Part shown: piece by piece, positions 7,956 to 15,126 of the stretch | Layout: every line of letters starts with the position of its first letter | Numbering within the stretch: position 1 is the first letter of the stretch | Assembly: GCA_012518435.1 (NCBI GenBank) | Contig: JAAYSG010000036.1 | Coordinates: forward strand, 1 to 44,255 | Source of the DNA: Bacillota bacterium | Lineage (GTDB): Bacteria; Bacillota; DTU030 | Direction: 5' to 3' | DNA: 44,255 bases | The notes under the pieces: model-generated | What the model was told of the DNA's origin: nothing | Database searches by the model: none | What the model saw: the letters and a program-made list of their open reading frames with translations, nothing else | Made by a program: the position numbers and the translations under genes

Positions 7956-8588
7956 ATGGAAGAGATGGGCCCCTATGGAAGGATTAAGAAATATATAAAA
8001 TTAATATTCAATAGACCTTACATTCCGCTGGGAATAACACTGGGCAAAAATCCCCTTTTATTGCATATTAGTGATACCCCCCGGGAGATATATCCCTATA
8101 TAATTCGCTTCATCGAATTATTGCAACCAGACTATATAGTGCATACTGGTGATTTAATTGACAATGTAAAGTTAGAAACTAGACCAAATGGCGTGGCGGA
8201 GTATAGGGATTTGTTGAATGTATGGCTACCGCGGCTGGAGAATAGTAGTGATGCGGTAATATATTATGTGATGGGCAACCATGACAAACCTAGTATAGTC
8301 AGAGAAATAAGCAAAAAGGGAGTGCTGCCCAGGGGAAAATATATTAACATTGAAGGAATTGAATTCTATGTGGACCATTATCACTCCACCGGGGAGGGGA
8401 AGGCCGACTACTATTTGTATGGACATAGTTTCGAACCCTATAGCCATAAAAAGGGGAAAGGGGTATTTTTAAATGGCTTAAATTTTATAAACGTTATAGA
8501 TTTGGGTCAGGGGCAAGTGTATAATTTGCCTTACCCCCTGGAAACCAATACCCTTCGCCGGATGACAAACAAAAGGGTCCTCCTTTAA
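7956..8588 (+). CDS. Metallophosphoesterase-like protein with incomplete metal site
   Basis: The 210-aa protein has the calcineurin-like phosphoesterase order: LLLHISDTP (D40), VHTGDLIDN (GDxxD at 65-69), VMGNHDKP (GNHD at 107-110), VDHYHS (about 139-144) and LYGHSF (about 156-160). In active enzymes the first motif is DxH and the last GHxH. Here the first His is Pro and the last His is Phe, so at least one metal ligand set looks reduced. It may be a small-molecule phosphatase/phosphodiesterase of altered activity or a binding protein. ATG 7956 is chosen with GAAGGG ahead; GTG 7950 and ATG 7965 are alternatives. It is probably co-transcribed with the 8628 gene, 39 bp later. Confidence 0.75.
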   Translation: MEEMGPYGRIKKYIKLIFNRPYIPLGITLGKNPLLLHISDTPREIYPYIIRFIELLQPDYIVHTGDLIDNVKLETRPNGVAEYRDLLNVWLPRLENSSDAVIYYVMGNHDKPSIVREISKKGVLPRGKYINIEGIEFYVDHYHSTGEGKADYYLYGHSFEPYSHKKGKGVFLNGLNFINVIDLGQGQVYNLPYPLETNTLRRMTNKRVLL

Positions 8589-8627
8589 TTTGTTACCATC
8601 CAACATCTGCTAAAAGGAGGGAATACC

Positions 8628-9632
8628 ATGCAATTTATAAGGATGGGTCCCAGGTTGATATTTATCAGAGGTTGTCAAATTAGTAAGACAAAGGATATCC
8701 TTCTGGACATGTTCCATGCCAAAGAAAGGGAATTTCTTCTGGGTATAGAGGAGGCTACTGAAAACAGCAGCCTATTATTTATTACCGGTTTGGGTCATGT
8801 TAAAACCGCAGTGGAGGATGCCCAGTCTATATTATTGGTAGACCAACCAGCTTCGGTTTGCCTATCAGCAATAATTAATAACAAGTTAACGGACCTGATA
8901 GAAAGGGTGGATTTGGGTCCCTCATTGATGTTTATGCGCATAGCTGGAGATGAAAAAGATGTGGTGGCCGATATACAAAAAATGTATGGGGGTAGAATAC
9001 TACCAATAAGGGAGGCCATTAGGGAAGGGGGGAAGGATAACACAATTTTGTTTTTCACAAAAAAACAACTTTCCGCTGTACTTTCTATAAAGGATGTCTT
9101 AAATACCCATTTACTTTTGCCTTATCCTTCAGCAGAAATCAATAAAAGGTTGAGAAGTGAAAGCATCTTATTTATTACGCGGCACCTTGAGGAACGGAGA
9201 TGGTTTGAACTTAGAATAAATATATACGATATATACGGAAGGTACAAGGAACATTATGAGCGGTTAATTTTTGTTTTAACCCAACTTGAAGTGGGGATGG
9301 TGTTGGAGGAAAGGTGGACCAAGGATCATGCCTTGGTCTTGCTATCCGTACTTGCTTATCAGATTAGATTATTTACCCTATATGAGCCCAAGGAAATTAA
9401 GAAAATATTATTGGGACTTGAATACGATGATAGGGGAAAAAGATGGGCAGATTTTGACCTATACCACAGGAACAAAAAAATATCATGGTTGGATATCGAT
9501 AGGGAGAAGAAAAGGCGAAATAAAATTGAGGAGGCTATACTTCATAGGCAAAGGTTACTTGCCGAGCTGTCACCATCGGCAGTGGAAAAATTACTAGAAA
9601 TGGAGAAGACCCTAAACAAGCGGCGAAAATAA
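8628..9632 (+). CDS. Unrecognised protein with about 40-residue beta-alpha repeats
   Basis: I do not recognise a family for this 334-aa, apparently cytosolic protein. Its N-terminal half repeats a short beta-strand motif followed by a helix: GPRLIFIR (7-14), SSLLFIT (47-53), GPSLMFMR (97-104), NTILFFT (138-144) and ESILFIT (178-184). Units 1-2 and 3-4 correspond as a pair at an offset of about 90 residues, which points to internal duplication. The C-terminal half is rich in Lys, Arg and Glu and predicted helical, ending KTLNKRRK. AAAAGGAGGG precedes ATG 8628. It follows the metallophosphoesterase gene by 39 bp, so a shared task is likely but unknown. Confidence 0.75.
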   Translation: MQFIRMGPRLIFIRGCQISKTKDILLDMFHAKEREFLLGIEEATENSSLLFITGLGHVKTAVEDAQSILLVDQPASVCLSAIINNKLTDLIERVDLGPSLMFMRIAGDEKDVVADIQKMYGGRILPIREAIREGGKDNTILFFTKKQLSAVLSIKDVLNTHLLLPYPSAEINKRLRSESILFITRHLEERRWFELRINIYDIYGRYKEHYERLIFVLTQLEVGMVLEERWTKDHALVLLSVLAYQIRLFTLYEPKEIKKILLGLEYDDRGKRWADFDLYHRNKKISWLDIDREKKRRNKIEEAILHRQRLLAELSPSAVEKLLEMEKTLNKRRK

Positions 9633-9680
9633 CTTAACTTTACATAATATATATTATAGGACCCAATAAAATAAAGTAAG

Positions 9681-9725
9681 AGCCGGCACCATACCATATT
9701 GGGTGCCATTCTTATTTCTTTTTGG
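9681..9725. terminator. Convergent terminator region
   Basis: GGCACC (9685-9690) pairs with GGTGCC (9702-9707), flanked by AAAATAAAGTAAGAG on one side and TTCTTATTTCTTTTT on the other. It can serve both the gene ending at 9632 and the yneA-like gene ending at 9712. Confidence 0.65.
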
Positions 9726-10014
9726 GAAGCAATAATACCTGGCCGGGATAAATCATCGGTGACTGTAATTCATTAAGGCGGCCTATCTCATATACCAATG
9801 GCCGTATATCACCCTCAGGCCCTTGGTATTCCTTGGCAATTGACCACACAGTATCACCTGCTGCCACTACAACTTCCACAGTATCATGTTCATAAGTATC
9901 ATGTTCATATTCTCCTTGGGCCATATACCCCCCCAGAACAGTATTCATTCCGATTAAGAATAGGCCTATTACAAAGAAAGAAATAAACCAGCACTGATTT
10001 CTAAGCCACAGCAT
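9712..10014 (-). CDS. yneA: YneA-like SOS cell-division suppressor (TM + LysM)
   Basis: The 100-aa protein has one N-terminal transmembrane helix (about residues 11-30) and a C-terminal LysM domain (about 46-96: VVVAAGDTVWSIAKEY to MIYPGQVLLLP) that would face the wall. Size, layout and position divergent from lexA match Bacillus YneA, which halts septation during the SOS response. An SOS box lies between the -35 and -10 boxes of its promoter, which supports the assignment. Sequence identity to YneA outside LysM cannot be judged here. Confidence 0.8.
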   Translation of the reverse strand: MLWLRNQCWFISFFVIGLFLIGMNTVLGGYMAQGEYEHDTYEHDTVEVVVAAGDTVWSIAKEYQGPEGDIRPLVYEIGRLNELQSPMIYPGQVLLLPKKK

Positions 10015-10056
10015 TTTTTTCCCCTCCTACTGGTAATTGTAAGGGCTCCTATTCTT

Positions 10057-10086
10057 ATTATAGGTTCGAACGGGTGTTCGAGTCAA
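10057..10086 (-). promoter_or_regulatory. Promoter of the yneA-like gene
   Basis: Read on the minus strand, TTGACT (10086-10081) and TATAAT (10062-10057) are separated by 18 bp. The spacer contains a perfect LexA box, so LexA binding would block RNA polymerase directly. Confidence 0.8.
10067..10080. promoter_or_regulatory. SOS box 1 (LexA operator)
   Basis: CGAACGGGTGTTCG is a perfect match to the Gram-positive LexA operator (CGAAC, four bases, GTTCG) and is fully palindromic in its arms. Confidence 0.92.
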
Positions 10087-10104
10087 GCTTTTTTCCCATT
10101 TTCC

Positions 10105-10118
10105 CGAACATATGTTTG
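10105..10118. promoter_or_regulatory. SOS box 2 (LexA operator)
   Basis: CGAACATATGTTTG matches the same operator with one departure in the right arm. It overlaps the -35 region of the lexA promoter, which fits autorepression. Confidence 0.88.
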
Positions 10119-10143
10119 CTATATTATATGTATATGTTATAAT
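10116..10143 (+). promoter_or_regulatory. Promoter of lexA
   Basis: TTGCTA (10116-10121), a 16-bp spacer and TATAAT (10138-10143) lie 35 bp ahead of the GTG start. Confidence 0.7.
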
Positions 10144-10178
10144 ATTTACGAAGGGAAAAGCCGTTAGGTGGTGATGTA

Positions 10179-10778
10179 GTGTCAAAATCTTTAACACCAA
10201 GACAAAGGCAGGTATTACAGTTTATTAGGGAAGAAGTTATGACCCGTGGTTATCCGCCTTCCGTAAGGGAAATATGCAGTGCTTTAGGCCTCCGCTCCAG
10301 TTCCACCGTCCATTCCCACCTCTCCCAATTGGAAGCAAAGGGATATATTCGCCGCGACCCTACTAAGCCGCGTGCCATCGAGGTTTTGGTTGATCAAAGG
10401 GAAGATGTAGTCCCAGTTCCGATAATTGGCCGTGTTACCGCCGGTGAACCAATTCTGGCTGTGGAAAACATGGAGGGCACCCTACCCCTTCCCGAAAGCT
10501 TTGTCGGCAGTGGAGATGTATTTTTGTTGCGAGTAAGGGGTAATAGCATGATGGGAGCCGGAATATTTGATGGAGATTATGTTTTGGTTAACCGTCAGGA
10601 ATCGGCAGACAACGGGGATATTATTGTTGCCCTCTTGGATGAAGAAGCTACTGTGAAAAGATTTTTTCGGGAAAAAGAGAACATTCGCCTCCAACCGGAG
10701 AACGATATGCTGGAACCCATTATCACCCGAGATCTACGCATTTTAGGCAAAGTAATTGCGGTATTACGACAATTATAA
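10179..10778 (+). CDS. lexA: LexA repressor
   Basis: The 199-aa SOS repressor has an N-terminal winged HTH (residues 1-68; [11 protein letters not shown] and [14 protein letters not shown]). The autocleavage bond is A88-G89 in VTAGEP, with the catalytic serine S123 in [10 protein letters not shown] and lysine K160 in EATVKRFF. RecA-stimulated self-cleavage would relieve repression of itself and of the divergent yneA-like gene. Translation starts at GTG 10179 with AGGTGGTG ahead. The usual MxxAGI after the serine is intact apart from a Met in place of Ile/Thr. Confidence 0.97.
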   Translation: MSKSLTPRQRQVLQFIREEVMTRGYPPSVREICSALGLRSSSTVHSHLSQLEAKGYIRRDPTKPRAIEVLVDQREDVVPVPIIGRVTAGEPILAVENMEGTLPLPESFVGSGDVFLLRVRGNSMMGAGIFDGDYVLVNRQESADNGDIIVALLDEEATVKRFFREKENIRLQPENDMLEPIITRDLRILGKVIAVLRQL

Positions 10779-10883
10779 TTGTTTTACTCACCTGGGCCAG
10801 GAATGAATTGGCTTATGTACCAGTGTATCAGGGGCGCCAACCAAGGGCTGGAATGGGTGGCGGGCAATTTTGCCCATAAGTAC

Positions 10884-10906
10884 AACGGGACCCGTTTGGG
10901 TCCCGT
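10884..10906. terminator. GC-rich hairpin between convergent lexA and hflX
   Basis: AACGGGACCC (10884-10893) and GGGTCCCGTT (10897-10906) form a perfect 10-bp stem with a very short loop. There is no U run on either strand, so function as an intrinsic terminator is uncertain. A second small inverted repeat, GGGCAATTTTGCCC, sits at 10862-10875. Confidence 0.4.
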
Positions 10907-10932
10907 TGGGTTATGTGTGGGTAGTTTAAATA

Positions 10933-12249
10933 TCACTCTACGATATATTTTTCCACCTGGGATAATGTTATGGGGTCAAATATTCCTTCCATTATTATCC
11001 CTTTGGCAGAGAATTTTTCCTTGACTTGAAGACTGTTATTCAGAATCATACTTCTTATATTACCGGCAGAATAAGGCAGCTCTAATTTGGCCTGTTTATA
11101 TCTGCGGCTGAAATGTAGAGAGATGGATCTTAGGAGGGACGGGATTCCCTCACCGGTTAGGGCCGAAATGGCCACTCCCCCCCTCAGCTGGCGCTTTAAC
11201 CCCTCTATTGTTTGCCGATCATTTACTAGATCGATTTTATTTAGAACAATTAGCCGGGGTATTTTCGCAAGATCTAACTCAACAAGTAATTTGCCAACCT
11301 CATCATGTTGTTCCATGGCTCGGGGATGACTGCTGTCCACAATTTCAAGGAGAAGATCCGCTTGCCCAATTTCCTCCAGGGTAGCCCTAAAGGCGGCGAT
11401 AAGGTGGGCGGGCAGCTGACGTATAAAGCCAACGGTGTCAGTAAGGAGAATTTCACCCCCCAAGGGCAGGGATACCCTACGAGTGGTAGGATCAAGGGTG
11501 GCGAAGGGCTGATCGGCGATAAAAATGCGGGTACCTGTCAATGCCTTTAAAAGGGTGGATTTTCCCGTATTGGTATAACCCACCAGGGATACAACAGGGG
11601 TATATGTTTTTTGTCTCCTTTGCCTTTGAACTTTGCGCTGTCCCTTTATTTGTTTTATATTCCCTTCCAACACCTTAATGCGATGGCGGATTCTCCTGCG
11701 ATCTATTTCTAATTTTGTCTCCCCTGGCCCCCTTGTTCCAATTGTGCCCCCCAAGCGGGATAACTCTACTCCCCGGCCCGTGAGGCGGGGGAGTAAATAT
11801 CTGAGCTGGGCCAGTTCAACCTGAATTTTCCCTTCCCGGCTACGGGCTCTTTGGGCAAAAATATCTAAAATCAATTGGGTCCGATCTATAACCCGACAGG
11901 GAAGATGTCTCTCTAGGTTGCGCAATTGGGAAGGGTTCAGTTCCGCATCAAAGATAATGAGATCCGTCTCCAATTCCTGACCTAGTAAGGCCAATTCCTT
12001 TACCTTTCCCCTGCCTATGAAATGGGCGGGGTCGGGTCTAGAACGCTGTTGGATAGTCGCATATTGTATTGTTGCACCTGCTGCCTGGGCCAAATCTCCC
12101 AATTCCTCTAGGGAATCCTCGGCCTCCCAGGTATAATTACTATTCCTTGGCGGGGAAACCCCAACCAAGATAGCTTTCTCGACAATATCCTTACTAACAT
12201 GGGTTATCCTAATGGGACAGGCCTCCTTTTCTTTGCATGTATTGGCCAC
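10933..12249 (-). CDS. hflX: HflX family ribosome-associated GTPase
   Basis: The product of up to 438 aa has the HflX N-terminal domain (about 25-200, with [10 protein letters not shown] and the glycine-rich [15 protein letters not shown] linker) and a GTPase domain with G1 GYTNTGKS (224-231), G3 DTVGF and G4 NKID. HflX binds the large ribosomal subunit and splits stalled ribosomes, notably after heat or antibiotic stress. The GTG at 12249 has no Shine-Dalgarno, whereas AAAGGAGG lies 8 nt before an in-frame ATT at 12213, so the true start is unclear. It is the last gene of the cluster starting at spoVK. Confidence 0.93.
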   Translation of the reverse strand: MANTCKEKEACPIRITHVSKDIVEKAILVGVSPPRNSNYTWEAEDSLEELGDLAQAAGATIQYATIQQRSRPDPAHFIGRGKVKELALLGQELETDLIIFDAELNPSQLRNLERHLPCRVIDRTQLILDIFAQRARSREGKIQVELAQLRYLLPRLTGRGVELSRLGGTIGTRGPGETKLEIDRRRIRHRIKVLEGNIKQIKGQRKVQRQRRQKTYTPVVSLVGYTNTGKSTLLKALTGTRIFIADQPFATLDPTTRRVSLPLGGEILLTDTVGFIRQLPAHLIAAFRATLEEIGQADLLLEIVDSSHPRAMEQHDEVGKLLVELDLAKIPRLIVLNKIDLVNDRQTIEGLKRQLRGGVAISALTGEGIPSLLRSISLHFSRRYKQAKLELPYSAGNIRSMILNNSLQVKEKFSAKGIIMEGIFDPITLSQVEKYIVE

Positions 12250-12261
12250 TACTACATTATC

Positions 12262-12290
12262 ATTATAACATAAGTGAGGAGGAGGGATAA
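12262..12290 (-). promoter_or_regulatory. Candidate internal promoter for hflX
   Basis: On the minus strand TTATCC (12290-12285), a 17-bp spacer and a perfect TATAAT (12267-12262) lie over the stop codon of the preceding small gene. The -35 box is weak. Confidence 0.4.
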
Positions 12291-12478
12291 ATATTTTCCC
12301 TATCCAAAGGCTCCTTGCATAGTAGGCAATATCCTTTTTCCAATGATTCTTGCCTCATTTTCAATGGGGCAATGGTATGGCCCAACTTAATCCCCTCCTG
12401 CAAACCAAGGCGCCGCCCCCAGATGTAGCCGCCCAATAATAGTCCCAGGGCTAGTACTATAAACCAGGCCAGGTCCAT
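12263..12478 (-). CDS. Small single-pass membrane protein
   Basis: The 71-aa product has one transmembrane helix (about residues 4-21) followed by a basic, cytosolic tail with a CLLC pair near residue 51 that might bind metal or form a disulfide. No family is recognised. It starts one base after the stop codon of the preceding DDxxD membrane protein, with GGAGAGGGG ahead of its ATG, so it is translated from the same transcript as that gene. Confidence 0.6.
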   Translation of the reverse strand: MDLAWFIVLALGLLLGGYIWGRRLGLQEGIKLGHTIAPLKMRQESLEKGYCLLCKEPLDRENIYPSSSLML

Positions 12479-12479
12479 A

Positions 12480-13046
12480 TCAATGCGCTCCCCTCTCCTT
12501 TGAATTCCTTTGGAACAAATAATTTATAAGGGGTGTTAAGAGGAATACTACCAGTGATTTTTTCCCATCAACCAGGAGGGAAATAAGGCCGGTTATAATT
12601 ACCGAAAGCAAAACTTCAATTTTTCCCCATTGCTGGACAAGATTATGGCGGTTTTCCCGGTGATCCAGTTCTTGATCCACATAGTCATCGCCCAACTGTA
12701 CAGCAGTCATTATGGTTATGGAAGATAGCATTTCAGGATAAGGCCACAAAAGCATGCCCCCGCAGATCACCAGCAAAGATTCGCCCCAGGTTGGTAAGCG
12801 GGTGGGAAGGATAAGGTTGGGGTCCTTAACCATACCCACCACATAGGCGGCAAAAAAAAGGGTGCAGGCGGGGGCAGGGGCCAAGGATACTGCGACGGCA
12901 AAAAGTAACACTAAATAGGCGGCGATATCCCTTCCAGGTTCGTGGCTCACCGATTGGTCTAAATGATCATCAATCAATTTAATTACAATCCCCACCAAAA
13001 AAACAGCCCCAATATATCTGGTGGATTCAACAACTACGTAAGACAA
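12480..13046 (-). CDS. Membrane protein with two DDxxD motifs
   Basis: The 188-aa protein has about five or six hydrophobic segments. Two acidic motifs follow hydrophobic helices in a similar setting: IKLIDDHLDQ (DDHLD at 26-30) and VQLGDDYVDQELD (120-128). Paired Asp-rich motifs on separate helices are typical of UbiA-type intramembrane prenyltransferases, which bind diphosphate through magnesium, but this chain is about 100 residues shorter and I cannot claim membership. It begins with TTG 13046, preceded by GAGGTG, and overlaps the GTPase gene by 20 bp. Function is unknown. Confidence 0.7.
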   Translation of the reverse strand: MSYVVVESTRYIGAVFLVGIVIKLIDDHLDQSVSHEPGRDIAAYLVLLFAVAVSLAPAPACTLFFAAYVVGMVKDPNLILPTRLPTWGESLLVICGGMLLWPYPEMLSSITIMTAVQLGDDYVDQELDHRENRHNLVQQWGKIEVLLSVIITGLISLLVDGKKSLVVFLLTPLINYLFQRNSKERGAH

Positions 13047-13638
13047 AGCTTCTCACCTCTTTAAAACCTCGCTTATGAAGGGCGGAAATGGGGACCGTAT
13101 ATTGCCCCGGTAGTTTTTGTAAAATCTGCGCTAACCCTTCCCGGGCGCCGGGTAAATCCATTTTGTTGGCAAGGATACAATAACGCCCCCGCAGTTGAGC
13201 GAACTGTGCCACCTGGTAGTCCACTTCCCCCAATAGTGCTGGTGTACTTGTGGCATAGGGGTTATGGGCATCGATCATATGTATTATGATGTCTGCTTGT
13301 CGTATGGCGCCTAGGGTTTGGGCAATGGCTTTTCTTATTTCCATGTCCTGATGGATTGTATCCATTAGGCCGGTCGTATCTGTAATTTTCACCCTTTTAT
13401 ACCCCTTACGTGCTGGAATATTTAGGTGAATAGCCTGTAGGCAGCGGGTTTTATGGGGCCCAAGTCCGGTCAATTCCTGTCTTGCTTGGGGAATGGAATA
13501 TTGTTTTAATGTGGAAAATCCGTTGGGAAAACTTATTTTTACCTCTATGTTTTCGAAACCCAAGTACTCGGCAAAGTTAATGACAAAGAGGCTTTTACCC
13601 ACATTGGGCCTGCCAATAACCAGACATTCCTTCACCAT
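13027..13638 (-). CDS. Small Era/Der-like GTPase
   Basis: The 203-aa protein is essentially one TRAFAC-class G domain: G1 GRPNVGKS (9-16), G3 DTTG (87-90), G4 NKMD (158-161) and G5 ISAL near 183. It lacks the KH domain of Era and the second G domain of Der, so it is a distinct single-domain paralogue. The GTPase core is firm; its target is unknown. It overlaps the end of spoVK by 7 bp and the following membrane-protein gene by 20 bp, so the three are tightly coupled. Confidence 0.85.
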   Translation of the reverse strand: MVKECLVIGRPNVGKSLFVINFAEYLGFENIEVKISFPNGFSTLKQYSIPQARQELTGLGPHKTRCLQAIHLNIPARKGYKRVKITDTTGLMDTIHQDMEIRKAIAQTLGAIRQADIIIHMIDAHNPYATSTPALLGEVDYQVAQFAQLRGRYCILANKMDLPGAREGLAQILQKLPGQYTVPISALHKRGFKEVRSFVLRSC

Positions 13639-14639
13639 TTCCCACCACCTAAAATGTCAGCGGCAGTTATTGTCATTAGCTGTTCACGGTTCATATTTTT
13701 ATTGGTTACAAGGCGTAGTGCCTGTTGTCTGATGGCACTTTCTATAATATTACGCACTAAACGAGCATTGCCGGGGTTTTTTGTAATTGAACCAATGTTA
13801 TTTTTTAAGATCTTCGCCAGTTCCTTTCTAGCTTCAGCATCCAATTGATATTCTCGCTGCTGCAGCATAAGCTCGGCAATTTCCAACAACTCATCCAAAT
13901 TAAAATTGGGAAAGGTAATGTGAATAGGGAATCGGGATCGCAAGCCTGGGTTTGTACGTAAAAAGCGACACATTTCTTCTTCGTAGCCGGCAAGAATTAG
14001 AATTAAATTATCTTTATGATCCTCCATGGCCTTGACTAAACAGTCGATGGACTCTTTGCCAAAGTCCCTCTCTCCACCCCGAGCCAGGGAGTAGGCCTCA
14101 TCAATAAAAAGAATGCCATCAAAGGCCTTTTTCACCTGTTCCCGGGTCTTTTGGGCGGTATGGCCAATATATTCCCCCACCAGATCGGCCCTTTCCACTT
14201 CTACCAAATGACCCTTACGCAAGACACCCATATCCCGGAGGATTTTTCCCAATATCCGGGCCACCGTTGTTTTACCAGTTCCCGGGTTTCCCTTAAAAAC
14301 CATATGAAGAACCAGAGGTTCTGTGAGGAGACCCTCCTGACGTCGGAGTTGTTGCACCTGCACAAAGGCCTGTAATTCCCTTACTAGCCTTTTTACCGGC
14401 TCAAGGCCAATTAAAGCATCTAGTTCTTGTAGGGATTGTTCCAGAAGAAATTTAGATTTTTCCTCCCCGCGAAACATCACTTCCTCTTCTATCTGTCGCA
14501 GTATCTCCAATGCCTCCACAGGGCTTATTTCGCCCTTTTCCAAAAGGTAAGTGACCTTACTGACGGAAAAGGAGATCCCTCCTGTACCCCCCTTATTTGT
14601 CACCTTATGCTCCCACCCTCCGGAAACTGATATTATCAT
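13632..14639 (-). CDS. spoVK: SpoVK/CbbX-type AAA+ ATPase
   Basis: The 335-aa protein has an N-terminal extension of about 75 residues, then an AAA+ module starting LDALIGLEPVKRLVREL. Walker A is GNPGTGKT (117-124), Walker B is ILFIDEAYSL (176-185), and arginine-finger and sensor regions follow (GLRSRFP, NPGNARLVRN). This is the CbbX/SpoVK group; in Bacillus SpoVK is needed for spore maturation. The neighbouring GTPase and membrane genes suggest a membrane-linked remodelling role here, which is inference. GGAGG lies about 7 nt before ATG 14639. The gene follows the flagellar operon terminator by only 25 bp. Confidence 0.88.
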   Translation of the reverse strand: MIISVSGGWEHKVTNKGGTGGISFSVSKVTYLLEKGEISPVEALEILRQIEEEVMFRGEEKSKFLLEQSLQELDALIGLEPVKRLVRELQAFVQVQQLRRQEGLLTEPLVLHMVFKGNPGTGKTTVARILGKILRDMGVLRKGHLVEVERADLVGEYIGHTAQKTREQVKKAFDGILFIDEAYSLARGGERDFGKESIDCLVKAMEDHKDNLILILAGYEEEMCRFLRTNPGLRSRFPIHITFPNFNLDELLEIAELMLQQREYQLDAEARKELAKILKNNIGSITKNPGNARLVRNIIESAIRQQALRLVTNKNMNREQLMTITAADILGGGKW

Positions 14640-14664
14640 TATACGCCTCCAATAGCCCAGGTGT

Positions 14665-14690
14665 TAAAAAAATATACCCCAATGGGGTAT
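14665..14690 (-). terminator. Intrinsic terminator at the end of the flagellar/chemotaxis operon
   Basis: On the minus strand ATACCCC, loop ATT, GGGGTAT is followed at once by an AT/T-rich run (14672-14665). A weaker stem (CCCC/GGGG at 14717-14731) precedes it. Confidence 0.75.
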
Positions 14691-14791
14691 GGCCTAGCCG
14701 GGAAATATAAATAATCCCCTTCCGTTGGGGTTTAGTCGTGGTAGGGAAAGTTTATACCGATGGCGCTGGTTCTCAAACACCGATATCTGCT

Positions 14792-15109
14792 TTAAACCCA
14801 AAGATCAAGTTTTTGGCCCCGGTCTGGATCTTGGCCCCGCGGTTGGTGTTCCTTTGTGGATTTTTTCCTTTTCAACACAGGGCCCCTTTCCCTTCGTTTA
14901 TTCCTTTCCTGTTCACTGAGGGATCTAGTTTCTTCCCCCGGATTTAATAATGGTACCCGGTGGATATTTTCGCTGTGTAGTCTTTGCTCCTCAAGGGCGA
15001 ATTGGTGCCTAAGGTGACCCTGCTGCCTTTCCAGCTCTTGATAACGGGCAGCCTTATCCATTCTGGGCAGTATTACCTGAAGGTCAGTCCTTAAGGTCAT
15101 TTTCATCAC
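14792..15109 (-). CDS. Small coiled-coil protein downstream of sigD
   Basis: The 105-aa hydrophilic protein has an N-terminal MTLRTDLQVILPRMDKAARY, a helical Glu/Gln/Arg-rich middle likely to form a coiled coil (about 22-75), a Lys/Arg-rich stretch and a short hydrophobic end KLDLWV. Small proteins of this layout follow the flagellar sigma gene in several Clostridia, from memory, but no function is known to me. It occupies the position of swrB in Bacillus without visible similarity. It lies 17 bp after sigD and is the last gene of the operon. Confidence 0.65.
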   Translation of the reverse strand: MMKMTLRTDLQVILPRMDKAARYQELERQQGHLRHQFALEEQRLHSENIHRVPLLNPGEETRSLSEQERNKRRERGPVLKRKKSTKEHQPRGQDPDRGQKLDLWV

Positions 15110-15126
15110 AACCCTTTCCGACCCTT

